A stretch of DNA of 64,000 nucleotides from Epiperipatus broadwayi. Lineage: Eukaryota > Onychophora > Udeonychophora > Euonychophora > Peripatidae. Shown here piece after piece: positions 23,081 to 34,739 of the stretch. Under the pieces are notes generated by a model, which saw nothing but the letters and a program-made list of their open reading frames with translations, did not search any database and was not told the origin of the DNA. Where the stretch lies: contig JAQFVV010000112.1 of NCBI GenBank assembly GCA_028023455.1, positions 2,790,001 to 2,854,000 of the forward strand. The letters are read 5' to 3'. Every line of letters starts with the position of its first letter. Positions within the stretch are counted from its first letter, which is position 1. The translations under genes and the position numbers were made by a program.

Positions 23081-23830
23081 AAAGTATATGTACATAAACG
23101 CAAACGTTTACTGTTATATGTTAATCCTGAAATACTTTGGAGTGAATAAACCTGCTTTGGGAATAACAAAAAGGGATCTAAAGTGAAGTACTTGGGTGAG
23201 AGAATAATAGGTATCATTGAAAGAAGAGACATATCGAGTTGGGTTGAACGTATTATTAATAGAGATAATACTAGATAAATAGTTGAAATCTTAAACTGGA
23301 GCCCAAGCAATTGTAAAAAATCTAGAAAGAAATCATATAAGAGTTGGATGAAACAAGAAAGTTGGTGTGCTGTGAAGGTATGGATCGGTGAAAAGATTAT
23401 CTTGTAGTAATCCTGCAGTAACCGGGTTAAAAATAATGTTAATATTTATTTTTTATAGTAGGATTTTCATAAGTATATTTTCGGTTTTTTACTTTTGGTA
23501 TATTGTATTTTTTTTAAAAAAAATAAAAGATGTTTAACTTTCTACCAGTCTAATTAATTTTTCAGTAATCATTTTTTTTTTTTATCTTGAAAGTTATTAG
23601 CGATCGTAATAGACTTTCTACTGTAACAATAGTTTTATATTAATTTGAACCTTGGTAATTTCAAAACCGTTTATGTACTTGTAACGAAACTCAACGATTG
23701 TTACAATAAATAATTTTTAATTAAAAGGATGAATCATAAACGCAAACGTCTACTGTTATAAATAATATTTATTCAATTACCGAAATACTTTTGAGCTAAT
23801 AAACCTCCTTTCGTCTGCTAATTTAAATGT

Positions 23831-25097
23831 AAAGCATTTTTTAATGCATATTAAAACATTACTATATTACTGATTTAAGGGTTGCAATTGTACTTATGGA
23901 TTTTTTTTTTTTTAATTTATAAAACTTTTTAAATAAGTGCTTCCATCTACAGTATTTTATCGCAATGAATATATATATGTGTGTAATTGTCAAATTTTTT
24001 TTTTTTTGATAGTCAAGAATAATAGATATTAAAAGTATTTTTTTTTTAAATTGTTATAAACAGGGGAGGGGGACCTATGCTGTAATTAAAGTGTAATAAA
24101 AGCAATAATATAGTATTTTCGGAGAAAATTGGGAAAATTCATATTATAACGTTAGTACATAATTTTAAATATACTTTGTTAGCATTGTTTTCAATTTATT
24201 TCAATCTTACTGATAGTATTGTCGTAGTTATTTTAACTAAAATAATAATAACGTGGTGAATCTCTCTGGAAATCATTTGACGTTCACGCACTACAATTAA
24301 CAGGTTGAATTTAGATCCAGGAATCTTTATTAACCATTGTAAACTGCACGGGCCAGCGAAGGTATCTCCAAAAGTCACTCATAGCACTCAAACTTACCAA
24401 TTGCAGAGTAATTAAAGTTTGAAACATTTTCTATACTTGTTATCTAATATCGCTGAGAATATTGTAACTAGATATCCATTTAGTGACCAATATTAGATTG
24501 TCAACAGGCAATATTGTAATTCAAATGAATGCATTAAATGATATTGCAACAGGACCTAATAATAACTAATTTTCTTTTTAAGAAAAACAAATCAGCTCGT
24601 CATAAAAAAAAAAAATCGGACCTTCATTACGATATCTCCTTGAAAACAGTTTTTATAAACGGTATAAGTTTCTCCTTTTTTTTTTTTTTTTAAACTTTTA
24701 GGGTAATCGCAAATATTTAGCTTTCATTTTTGATTGTGCTATGAAGGGATGTCTTGTTAATTTTCTGCATCAATAAATCTTTTTAATATCCACATCTAAA
24801 AAGACCCACCTCCCCTATTTTTTAATCTTATTTGCATGTCCATGTTTTAAAACCATACAGCAAACTTTTTTTACTTGAGCTTTTTCTCTAATATAATATT
24901 ATTGATTGAAAATATAATTTCTTTGCTGTGTTGAAATTTTCTTAGTTACTACTATTATATTTTATTCATTGTAAGTGCATTAATATAATTTCTTTTAAAA
25001 CTATTGTACAGTCTCAAAGTTAATCTTTATCACCTGTTTTTTGAGCCTATATTTTCCGATAATTAATTCACATTACTATAATAACTAATTAATGTCC
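23831..25097. other. AT-rich stretch, old SINE tail only
   Basis: Apart from long T runs, the only pattern is AGATATCCATTTAGTGACCA near 24470. Read backwards it matches a motif (ATTGGTTAGTAAATGG) repeated at 28.48, 33.56, 45.1 and 55.67 kb, probably a dispersed SINE body. Confidence 0.4.
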
Positions 25098-25175
25098 TGG
25101 GTGTTTTAGTGCAGTGGTATAGTATTAAAATCTCTAGCGTAAGGTCCTCAGATCAATTCCATTTCTGGTGCTTCC
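25098..25175 (+). mobile_element. tRNA-like SINE head
   Basis: TAGTGCAGTGGT (25107-25118) fits a pol III A box and GATCAATTCC (25151-25160) fits a B box at normal spacing. The sequence after it does not match the other SINE copies. I see no target duplication, so this may be a different family or an old tRNA pseudogene. Confidence 0.5.
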
Positions 25176-25486
25176 TGACTTCTTATGATATACCAATCAT
25201 TAAAGCCATTGGATTATTATTATTTTCAATAAATAATTGAATGATTTATCGCTTGAAAGTTCGTTAAAAATTTGAGCATCAAAAGTTGATAGATCTGGAA
25301 CCATGATCCATGAATCTTGAGGTCCACTGCCTCCCACTTTACTACTGGGTCAAACCCTATCAAAACTCTTTATCATGAGTTAGGTACAGTAAAAAATATC
25401 AGAAGGATGTGAATAAATAAGAGAAGTCAAAGCTTGCTCCTTTCAGGGTTAAAAAAAAAAAGTTACTTATTCAAAAAAATGGCTGC

Positions 25487-25610
25487 AGAAAGGAGTTTGC
25501 TATTAACTGAAAGGAGACTTTTTGATTCCTCTTGGAGGCCTTAAAAGAACCGAGCAGGGCAAATTTCTAATGTCCACTCTATACATTCTTGTCATTGCAG
25601 CTGTTATTAC
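25487..25610 (+). repeat. Dispersed repeat family F, copy 1
   Basis: This block (ACTGAAAGGAGACTTTTTGATT, TCTTGGAGGCCTTAAAAG, GTCATTGCAGCT) recurs at 42408-42529 on the plus strand and 46552-46660 on the minus strand. At both other sites it lies next to a family-A MITE, so the two may once have been one element. No coding frame is present. Confidence 0.7.
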
Positions 25611-25807
25611 TATGTGATTATTTATATAGTATATGAACATGGATGGGCTGCTCATCAGCACACATTAGCCAGCATGCTGAGAGTATTGGCTTTTTATCTC
25701 TGAATTTCAGATGAAGAAAGACCATGGTCTTTCTTCTCAGTTGCCTGATAAGGCAGAATGAATGTTTGTGTAAATAATAAATATTTTTCCAATAGATATA
25801 TACAATT

Positions 25808-26440
25808 ATGACAGACAAAAATAAATCATGGCCCTTATTCCCAGGAGGCTGTAAAGGCACAAATATTGAAAATACAAGTGGAGTAGGATTCATTATAAAT
25901 AAAAAGTGGAAGAATAACATTGTTGAGATTGATGGTGTATCAGACAGAGTGGTAAGATTAGTTATACAAGTTAATAGCAGATACCAAATGCAGATAATTC
26001 TAGTTTATGCTCCAACAAGTTCTCATAATGATGAAGTAGTATAAGCTTTTTATATGGATGTACAAAAGGCTTTTGATCAGAGTAAACAACATTTTAAAAT
26101 TGTTATGGGAGGCTTTAATGCTAGAATTGGAAAACAAATGAAAGATGAAAGTGTTGTAGGTAATTTTGGTTATGGTAATAGAATGAGAGAGGACATAGAC
26201 TTGTGGAGTTTGCAGAAAAAGAAAAACTTTATATTATAAATTCTTTTTTTGAAAAAATGCTAAAAGGAAATGGACATGGAAGCATCCAAATGAAGATACA
26301 GCAGAATTGGATTATATTTTGACTAACAGAAAATACATATTTCAAGATTGCAATGTTATTAATAACTTTAACACAGGAAGTGATCATCGATGTGTTAATG
26401 CAAAACTAGAGAGACAAAAAATTATTAAGAAAAACAATAC
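25808..26440 (+). pseudogene. RTE endonuclease domain (partial)
   Basis: The frame reads TSGVGFIINKKWKNNIVE, VSDRVVRL, IILVYAPTSSHNDE, then VMGGFNARIGK, VVGNFGYGNR. In shifted frames it continues KRKWTWKHPN, ELDYILTNRKY and NTGSDHRCV. These are the signature blocks of the RTE endonuclease, which nicks target DNA. The metal-binding aspartate of GDFN is changed to glycine (GGFN, residue 20 of the second open piece at 26054). A TAA at 26042-26044 splits one otherwise continuous frame, and a further frameshift follows NSFF. The catalytic SDH histidine region remains readable. Confidence 0.88.
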
Positions 26441-26556
26441 ATTCAGTTCATATTCCTAATCTTCAGAAACATTCGAATGAATTTAAATTAGAACTTACAA
26501 ATTGGTTTCAAGTATTAGTAGATTTTGAACATGATTCAGATTTAAATGAAATTAAT

Positions 26557-27855
26557 ATGAAAATAACTGATACACTTTTAAAAACTGCAACAAAGATAGC
26601 TGGTATAAAAAAGCAGCAATTGATCTATAAAATTTCTACTGAGACTAGAGAATTTATGAAGAAAAGAAGGAATATGAAGATATACAAAAATGATGCATTA
26701 AAAAGAATTGAATATCTTGAATTTTGTAAAATGATGCAGAAAAGAGTTGAAAATGATATAAGAAAGTATAAATGTGAACTAGTAAGGAAAGCTGTAGAAA
26801 AGAATAAAAGTCTCAAGAGTGTAAAACAACATTTTGGTATTGGTAGAAAATTTATATCTGCAATAAGAAAAAAAGATGGAATTATTATTAAAAAGAGAGC
26901 TGACATCATGAAATGGGTAGAAGACTTTTATCAAGAATTGCCCAGAATTTTAAATGAAAAATGAGACATGCAATTAAATATATGATGAGGCTCCATGTAA
27001 TGATGGAATTATAATTGATATATTAAAAGAAGCAGGTGAAGAAATAAAAATTTTTTTTTCGCAAAGTTATATACCAAATGTCTAAATGATTAAGATGTAC
27101 CAGATGATTGGAAGAATGCAGTATTAATATTAATATTTAAAAAAGGTGATAAAGAATATATTAGAAATTACAGACCTATCAGCCTTTTATCAGTTTTATA
27201 CAAAATTTTTATTAAGATAATTACAACTCGTCTACAGAGAACATTAAATTTCAACCAACCAAGAGAACAAGCTGGATTTAAAAGTGATTTTAGTACAGTA
27301 GATCATATCCAGATATTGACAGAAGTTATAGAAAGGACAAATGAATATGAGTTGCCATTATGCTTTGGATTTATAGATTATAAAAAAGCATTTATAAAAC
27401 ATTTCTTCGGTGGTTGGTCATTTTTTAAAGAATATTTATAAAAATGCAACAGCAACAAATAGATAGCATAATGATACCGGGAAAATCAGCATTGAGAAGG
27501 GTGTAAGACAGGGTGACTCCATATCTCCAAAACTTTTTTTAACAGTGCTGAAAGGAATGAAAGTAAACAGAGATTATTTAAATCATTTAGATTTTGCTGA
27601 TGCTGTAGTTGTTTTCGCAAATAATGCTTTAGAGCTGCAGGAAATGTTGCAGGAGTTATCAGATGAAAGTAGGACTAAAGATAGATATTAAAAAGTCTAA
27701 AGTAATGTTTAATAGATTTTCTCAAAATATGAAAATAAAGATTGATTATGATGAGTTAGAAGAATTTAACAGTTACAAATACCTTGGTCAGATTATTAAT
27801 ACAGGTGGAAACATAATGGATGAAATTAATCATAGAATTAAACTTAGTTGAAGTG
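26557..27855 (+). pseudogene. RTE linker and reverse transcriptase, broken
   Basis: The linker piece (26557-26964, 135 residues, lysine-rich) precedes RT. RT blocks seen on the plus strand: APCNDGIIIDILKEAG, VPDDWKNAVLILIFKKGD, NYRPISLLSVLYKI, REQAGFKSDFSTVDHIQ, GFIDYKKAF, GVRQGDSISPKLF and FADAVVVFA. The last stands for the catalytic YADD motif and has lost one of its two aspartates (27593-27604), so activity would be gone even without the frameshifts. The tail block VGLKIDIKKSKVMFN with YKYLGQIINTGG is typical of RTE and related LINEs. Confidence 0.87.
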
Positions 27856-28335
27856 TTTTTGGTAGAAATAACTTGATACTAACAGGGAAGATGTCTGTGT
27901 TTGAAAAGGAAGGTTTTTAATAAATGTGTTTTACCAGTTCTTACTTAGGGATCTGAGACATGGACACTTAATAGAAGAGCAATACAAAGACTTCAGACCA
28001 CTCAAATAAGTATGGAGAGATGCATGTTGGGAGTAACAAGAAGAGATCAAAAACGCAATATATGGGTAAGAGAACACACAGGTATCACTGATCTCATTGA
28101 AAAAATTAAGACTGAAGTGGAGTTGGGCTGGATATATTGCAAGAAGAAATGATAATAGATAGACAATTATAAAAGACCCAGAAAGAGACCGCATATGAGA
28201 TGGATAGATGAAATAAAGTGTGCAGGGATGATGTGGAGAAGAGAAGCTAAACATCGGAAAAGATGGATTGAACTTGAAGAGACCTTCATCCTGCAGTGAA
28301 TTGATAATGGTTGATGATGATAATTCAAAAAATAA
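27856..28335 (+). pseudogene. RTE C-terminal region and 3' end
   Basis: Broken frames give GSETWTL, RAIQRLQTTQISMERCMLG, KELGWIYCKKK-like sequence, RPRKRPHMRWIDEI and MMWRREAKHRKRWIELEET, the usual RTE ending. A short TGATAATGGTTGATGATGA tail follows. This is the portion duplicated in the 20.97-23.4 kb array and at 44.69 kb. Confidence 0.85.
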
Positions 28336-28363
28336 ATTTAGATTAACCAATTACTAATTCAAT

Positions 28364-28510
28364 CAGAAACCAGACAGTGCAATGATGATGGTTATGCTTA
28401 TAACCTGGGTTCAAATCCAGATTTTAAAAATTTGTATTTTTTTTTCAGGTAACCAGCCTGTAATCATTCCCTGTTAAACATCTAATATTAATTGGTAAAT
28501 GAATAACCAT
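28364..28510 (+). mobile_element. tRNA-derived SINE-like element
   Basis: GGTTCAAATCC (28408-28418) is an excellent B box preceded by a degenerate A-box region. Downstream, after a T run, CATCTAATATTAATTGGTAA matches a SINE body motif found at 33.56, 45.1 and, inverted, 24.47 and 55.67 kb. It directly follows the RTE 3' end. Limits and target duplication are unclear. Confidence 0.5.
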
Positions 28511-29742
28511 TCATCTGGAAGATACAACAATGATGGATAAATATTTGAATCTTCAACTAGAATTTGGAAAGACTGGCAAATAATGGTTTATCTTTCACTA
28601 TTTCTTTGTGAGAGGCTGTGGAAAGATCTTTATCCTTCAATGGCTATTTGAAAGCTGTTTTTATTATTGACCATAACCTGAAATTGGCTTCTGGTTAAGA
28701 CTTAATTACAAATCTTTGATATAAATGCAGTATTGATGAGTTTCATAGGCTCATTCAAAGGATATAAACTGGCTTTGGATAAAGACACATTGAAGTTTCC
28801 TTTTTTCAATGACCCTTATAACCTGATCATAACCAGTTTTGTCAAAATTTGAGGATTTTTGTATCTACTCGAATAAATCAAATCTATATGTATATTTAGT
28901 CATTAGGTGAGCATGGATTAATGTTGATTATAGAAAAAGAATAATATATATATATGACATGTATACATACCATTTTGGTAACAAAAAATATGTACTTTTA
29001 GCACCATACTTGATCAAATAATAGTGTTTTTAAATAAATGCTTGGGTCAATGGTGCATTCCAAACAGGTCTTGATCCATAATGTTTTCTAAACAACATCA
29101 TGTAAGACACTCTGATTGCACCTCAGAGATCAATCATAAGAGAATATATGATTTTATGACGGCTATAAAAGGAGTGGAAAAAGAAGAATCACCTGAATCT
29201 TATTATTTGCATAGACTTTCATATTGGTCATGTGTTAATAACAGTAATATGTAAATAACTATTGTAAATATATTTTTATATTTGATTTATCAAATTTTTG
29301 AAAGATCTGGAATTTGTTTAATATTTGAATTAATACATTTATGCATAGTGTCATATGAAGACTAAGGGTGCTTGGATCAAAGTTCAACTCTGGTACATTT
29401 ATTTGTTGAACATCACCCCCCCCCCCAAGTGATTAAACATTCAGCTATTATTTTGATTTGATGGAATCATATTCTTTTAATTTTGTTTCAAAACATAGCA
29501 TTTCCCCCAATTTATCTTCTTGTCTAATAGCAAGATCAACTTCAATTTTATATCAAAATATTGTTTTCATACCTGAGTTGCATCTGCTGTCAATTTTCTG
29601 GATTTGGTGCACAATCAAGTGATTCAACTAATCAATAACTCATCTCTTTCAGTTTTTTCTATATAATAAAGTTAGTCATCTATCTATATGTTTTATAACT
29701 ATTTTTCTTATTGCACTATTAAATCCATATAATATTAATATC
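28511..29742. other. AT-rich stretch, nothing recognised
   Basis: A C10 run occurs at 29418-29427 and a tRNA-like AGTTCAACTCTGG near 29383. Otherwise I see no structure or frame. Confidence 0.45.
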
Positions 29743-29895
29743 ATTTTAATTCCTTATTACTTTTACAATGCTTGTTCTATTTATCTTTTAAGATTTGAAA
29801 AGATAAGTAGAAATTCTGAAGAAGATTGCTGGGACAATCAAAAATGCCAATAGCAGCTTATAAAAGGCATTGTAAAAGTAATAAAGAACTAAAAT
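29743..29895. mobile_element. Short palindromic MITE (153 bp)
   Basis: The left end TTATTACTTTTACAATGC (within 29743-29771) is the inverted repeat of GCATTGTAAAAGTAATAA (within 29865-29895), about 30 paired bases in all. The loop has no coding potential. Confidence 0.7.
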
Positions 29896-30264
29896 TAAAT
29901 TAAAACCATCTATATGTATTCTATGTTTCAGTGTCAGTGTTTAGTTAGTACTTCCTGCTTCAAAAAGTAGTCAGCTTATTTTCTTTGCTTTTTTCACGAA
30001 TTCTCTGTCATCATCACAGCATACATGTATATTGCTAAATTAGCTATCAATTCTTTTATCGGTTGATTTTCCTCCTCAATCCTAGAATATGAATCTTTTA
30101 CAGGTAATACTAACAATTATTTATATCTTCTAAATAGAAGAGACATGTACTTTTTTAATCTTTGAATATGGATGTATTCCGCAGTGAGATACTTTAAACA
30201 AAACAACAGATAAGAAGCGTATAATTTTTTGCTATATTGTATGTATACTATACTATAATTCACC

Positions 30265-30890
30265 AATTTTCCGAAAGTCAACATTACTAATTAAAAGTAT
30301 ACTGAGATAAAGAAATTAGAAATACTCTATATATGTTTGTGCATTTTAATCTACCTCTATTAGCTCATTATTTAAATAAGATATAAAATGTTATTTAACA
30401 GCCTAATTGTGAATAGCAACAAGGTGAAGTTTACAGGATTGATTTTAGTGGAATTCTCTTCAGCTGAGCCTATGCCTAACATCACTCACCATATTGAGAA
30501 TAAGCTTTATATTAAGCAGATTTCACATGCTTTGTTTTCAGAATATAATATATTCTGATATACTAAATATTACTAACTAAAAATATAGTGATATCATTAC
30601 GAAATTATATAATACTCTGTACATTTATTTACATTACAATGAAGGAATGCAGTTTAGTTGTCCTCTATTGGCTTATTCTCTGAATTGTAAACTATGACAA
30701 TATAAGGCTGATGTGCCAAGTCCAAACACCACTAACCACATTGAGAATAGGCTTGAATTATATATATATATTCAACCAGTTTCTCTAACTTTCTTTCAAA
30801 GTATATCTAAATATATAATTTTTTTTTTTTTCAACAATTGTATAATTTCAGAGAAAGTCACAGATAAGGAGACTTAAATGAAATCATTAC
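30265..30890. repeat. Diverged tandem repeat, period about 0.28 kb
   Basis: Two units and a partial third share CATTACTAA(T/C)TAAAA, AATACTCT(A/G)TA, TATT(A/G)GCT(C/T)ATT and CACATTGAGAATAGGCTT-like stretches. Divergence is high and no frame is open across units. Confidence 0.55.
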
Positions 30891-32740
30891 AAATTGCCTT
30901 CTACTAAAAAAAAAATCTAATGATTTTAAAAGTTAGCCATAGCAGATACATAATTTTATGAAATAGTCTTCCAAGGCATCAATTCTTTGACCTATTTTAG
31001 CTAATTTATTGATAAATTGATCTTCCAGAAATATAATACAGAAAATTAATCTATGCTGGTAACATTGCTTCAACTTCACAAAAGAGTTTTTTCTCAGAAA
31101 ATCTCTTCATAAGAATACCAAAGATTTTGATTTTTTCCCCCCAAAGACAGGAGTCTTATTCCCAATCCAACAAATGTAATTTGCAACAGGTCAACAGCTT
31201 CTGAACTGTTGAATAGCAAATTCTTTTTCACTCACCACAGTTATGCCATCTAATATAAGTTTGGATAATGTAATGTTTTATAAGGGTTATTTTGTGAACT
31301 GAATATTATCTCATGCCACAACACACTGAAATTCAGCCACTTTGCATGCTTCTAAGGAGTAATTTCAGATCACAGCCTAACTTATTTCCCTAATCTAATG
31401 ACAATTAAATGTAAAATAATTCCCAGAGACAACTAGAAAAACTAGTTGACACTACCTGGAGCTAATGTGCAAATATTTTAAGTATTTCTTCCTTAGTCTA
31501 ACATATTGTATTGCGAAGTATAATGTCCCATTTTAAAAAAAAATTCCACACTAAACTTTTGGATACACATTGGAGCGGCCTCCAGTTTTTTCAAATATCC
31601 TTCAAAAGATATCAAAAAAAAAATTGATTCATAGATATGAAAGCTATTAAGTAGATCAGATTGCCAATAATTCAAAATATAGTTTTAACACATATCAAAA
31701 CAAAATCACTTTTCTGAATTCTCAATCACAAATCCTTCAATTATTCGCATAATTATAACATAAGAAATGAAATTTATTATGAGTTCCAAACATTTTTTTC
31801 AGATTCAACAGTAAAGCCTATGGATGCTGTGTTTATATGCTTCAGAAATAGAATTTAACTCTCTCTGATTTAAATAACTATGTTTAAACATAAAGAATTT
31901 GCCATGTTTTTTTTTTAATTATATACAATTCTCACATATAGATATGTCTTCAATTACTAATGCTATTTTCTCTATCAGATATGAAACAAACAACTGATTA
32001 ACAAAGGCAATCTCTTTCCACCAAACACCATCAGTGTAGAATCAACAAATGAAATATGCAGTTACATCATGATGAAGTTTTTAATTGGATTTGGAAACAC
32101 TTTAATGATGGAAATCGTAGCCGAATGATGTATTGATGAATCACCCATTAACGTTCATATAACACATAAATGGTAACAATGACACCAAGGCAGTTATTTT
32201 TTTTTTTTTTTAATCTCGAAGATTAACCAATGTATCTACTTTGAAAGTTAATGATAAACTTTATTTTGCTGACTACTAACACATAATATCCACCAAATAA
32301 AAAAGGGATAATATATTTAAGTTGTAAAGTAGCTTTTGTTGCGGTCTTTATATTTTAAAAATAGCCATATAAAATTGAAGACACTTTTTTCTGCAAGATA
32401 ATTAACTTTAAAAAAATAATGCATTATTTTCAGCGGCTTATTTGTTATTTATTTGAAAATACTGAAATGCAAGATTTGGTAAGATGAGCTGATATTTAAT
32501 TTTAAAATAATTTAGTATAACATTAAAAATTTACAATAAAAAGAATATGTCTTGGCATTAAAAGAACACCCATATTCTTCCTCATAGTCAAAGTTCCAGA
32601 AATAAAATGCTTGGCATTAATTTTCTCCATAAAAAGATAAACAAAAGATTGCCTTAAACTCATTTTTATGATTATCTTGTTAGACTGTGTTTCTTGGGAG
32701 TTATTTCGAGATCTGTAATAACAGTTTTGAATGCGGGATA
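30891..32740. other. AT-rich stretch, no gene recognised
   Basis: Only short frames of biased composition are open. No tRNA-like box, inverted repeat or domain was found. Confidence 0.45.
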
Positions 32741-33010
32741 ATCTCTTTACGCCTCGAATGACGTCAGACATGTTTTCGTAAGCTGGGAGATTAACTTATT
32801 TTAGAACTGTTCTAGCAAGTATTGAGTAATTACGACGATCCACCGAGTAATAAGACTTGATAATCAGTGAGAGTTTGATTACCAATCGTAGCTAAGCGGC
32901 CTGTGAACCGAACAAACCTTCAAAGAGATCGCTGTAATTACGGATGATTGGAAAGATTCTGAGAACTGGCTTTAAAATCTCCCCAATATTCATGGATATA
33001 AATAGAAACG
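32741..33010. promoter_or_regulatory. Unique CG-containing island with a perfect CRE
   Basis: This stretch has clearly more G, C and CpG than its neighbours, no repeat kinship inside the window and no frame. It contains the full palindromic TGACGTCA (32759-32766), the consensus site of CREB/ATF proteins. Such islands in AT-rich invertebrate DNA can be enhancers, promoters or conserved non-coding elements. It could also be a fragment of an unrecognised mobile element. Confidence 0.35.
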
Positions 33011-33994
33011 GATTAATTAAGAGGATCTTTTATTCATTTGCTTAAATGTAGAAAATTTAGCTATGGTTTATTTATAAATGTCATTATAATATCCCTCGGG
33101 AATTTGAGCTACTAATATTTTTCAAGTCTTGCTGTACGAAAAGAATCTAACATTAAAGAGATAAATATGTCTTTAGTTTATTTGTTGCTTTTGTATATTT
33201 ATATAAATATCCTTAATCGATAAATATTATATATCTGCATAACTTTCACTGCAGTATATAATATTAATTTTATACTTATTTATCATTTCAATGCTACATT
33301 TTTTAGATCTGAATGTTTTGTTTTTATTGCAAGATTGAAATATATATTCCAAGTTCTGTTCCAGAAGACGCATAGAATAATAATTAGATAATTAATAAAA
33401 TACTATGAATAAGTTATAACACTTAATGGACATATTTTTATCATGTTTACAATTTACTTTCGAATCTGAACGAATAAATTTGAATTTTTTTTTAATTGGC
33501 TTACAATTTTTTTCTAGATACTCACGTCATAACCAACTCAATTAACTATCCAATAGTAGTTAGTAAATGGATTATCTAGCTGTTCTAGTGTGGAGGAAAA
33601 AATTAGCACGATGAAGTAGCCCATCTCAATTAATCATCCAACCATGGTTAGTAAAAGGCTATCTAATTCAAGGATCACTAATCAATGATGAGTTGAATAA
33701 AGGATTTCGTTTTGTAGCAGATATGTATTTTATTTTAATAATCGACTATAATCAAAGGAGTAAGACATATTTAGTTTTATCTAGCACCACCCTCTTCCCA
33801 TTATCAGCACAACTTGATGTAGCATCTTCATTTTGAAATAATGTTAATCTCTTTTAAAATGAAAGTCTCTTGGTTTGAACTAGTACTTGTAATCCAAGCT
33901 ATTTTTCATCACATCATCCCAGCAATATAGCACATTGTTGGAAGATGTAACAAGAATAGACTGAAATTTTAAACAGTATTCAATATATTAAATA
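33011..33994. other. AT-rich stretch with SINE body motifs
   Basis: AATAGTAGTTAGTAAATGGA with TATCTAGCTGTT (about 33552-33583) and a second partial copy near 33640 match the SINE body motif seen at 45.1 and 45.7 kb. The rest is unassigned. Confidence 0.45.
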
Positions 33995-34215
33995 GAGGGA
34001 TTTGAACTTAGGAGTTTTAGTCATTATTTATCCTCCATTCCATCTCAAACAACTGATACAAATGACCACCCATATGTGAAAAAGAGAAATGAGAAATGAT
34101 TCTTAATATATTTATTTCATGCAAAGCCAGCACTCATCAGTTGAGACAGATCTTAATCTCTCACACATATATACAATCAGTACTCAGTTTATATTAAGAT
34201 AAAAATTCCATAACT
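33995..34215 (-). repeat. Family P repeat, copy 1, with tRNA-like box
   Basis: On the minus strand AGTTCAAATCCC near 33998-34010 resembles a B box. Upstream of it the sequence (CATCAGTTGAGACAGATC, CACATATATACAATCAGT on the plus strand) recurs in the palindrome at 34740-35205 and in fragments at 41219 and 43336. It looks like an old tRNA-derived repeat. Confidence 0.6.
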
Positions 34216-34739
34216 TATTGGACAGACTTTAGTCTATTCACCTTTCCAACAATGAAATGCTGAAAGCTCTTGGGGGATTTGATATTATAGTCATATCCAT
34301 GTAAATCTAACCTCTCATATTATTCAAGAAAAAAAACCCTAGAAAATGATCACAGTAAAATTAATGAATAAGATAGGAAAAATCCTCATTCATTTATTCT
34401 ACATGTGATGTTTTTCTATGTCTTTCATAGTATCTTGAATACTATTTAAAGATTCTGTAATAACAACATATTCAACATCTCCATTTTGGCCCTTTAATTT
34501 TTTTTAATGATATCATCGGTACCTGTTTGTTTTTTCGCCTACTAATATTGCTTTTGAATCTTGTTCATTAATTATTAGACATATTCACTGTACTTCACTG
34601 TATAGAATCTATTGTTTTTTAATTACATGATTGGGTCTCAGATGTCTAAGTAAGACATGGAAAAACAGATTTTATTATTCTATATTTACCAAAAGCACTC
34701 TGTGTAATTTTGAATTGCTAATAAATGTTTAGTTACAAT

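Larger units (their letters stand above)
20972..23830 (+). repeat. Tandem array built from an RTE 3' end (unit about 0.75-0.8 kb)
   Basis: Four diverged units can be followed. Each starts near GGGAATAACAAGAAAGGAT (about 21032, 21781, 22592, 23158). It continues with sequence homologous to the 3' end of the RTE LINE at 27960-28300 (ACTTGGGTGAGAGAA, AAGAGACTGAAATGGA, CTAGAAAGAAATCATAT). It then has a shared non-LINE part: GTATTTGC..AATATTTT, a T/A-rich run, CTAATTAG, and ATTAATTTGAACCTTGGTAA. Unit 3 is shortened. Unit 2 carries a hAT-like MITE and the spacer before unit 4 carries a SINE. This looks like a satellite seeded by a truncated LINE. Confidence 0.82.
25815..28335 (+). mobile_element. 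RTE-clade LINE, 5'-truncated and decayed
   Basis: A single plus-strand non-LTR retrotransposon carries, in order, the C-terminal part of an apurinic-type endonuclease, a reverse transcriptase and the basic C-terminal region of RTE proteins. It ends with TTGATGATGATAA-type short repeats as many RTE elements do. The usual N-terminal endonuclease part is missing, consistent with 5' truncation during target-primed reverse transcription. Stops and frameshifts interrupt all parts. Its 3' end is the source family for the fragments at 20.97-23.4 and 44.69-44.95 kb. Confidence 0.88.

Noticed and set aside
25098-25175. Functional tRNA gene
   Set aside because: A and B boxes fit, but no full cloverleaf with a paired acceptor stem could be drawn, so I call it a tRNA-derived repeat.
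26625-26909. 94-codon frame opposite the RTE linker
   Set aside because: It is the antisense shadow of the lysine-rich RTE sequence, which makes a false F/L/I-rich frame.
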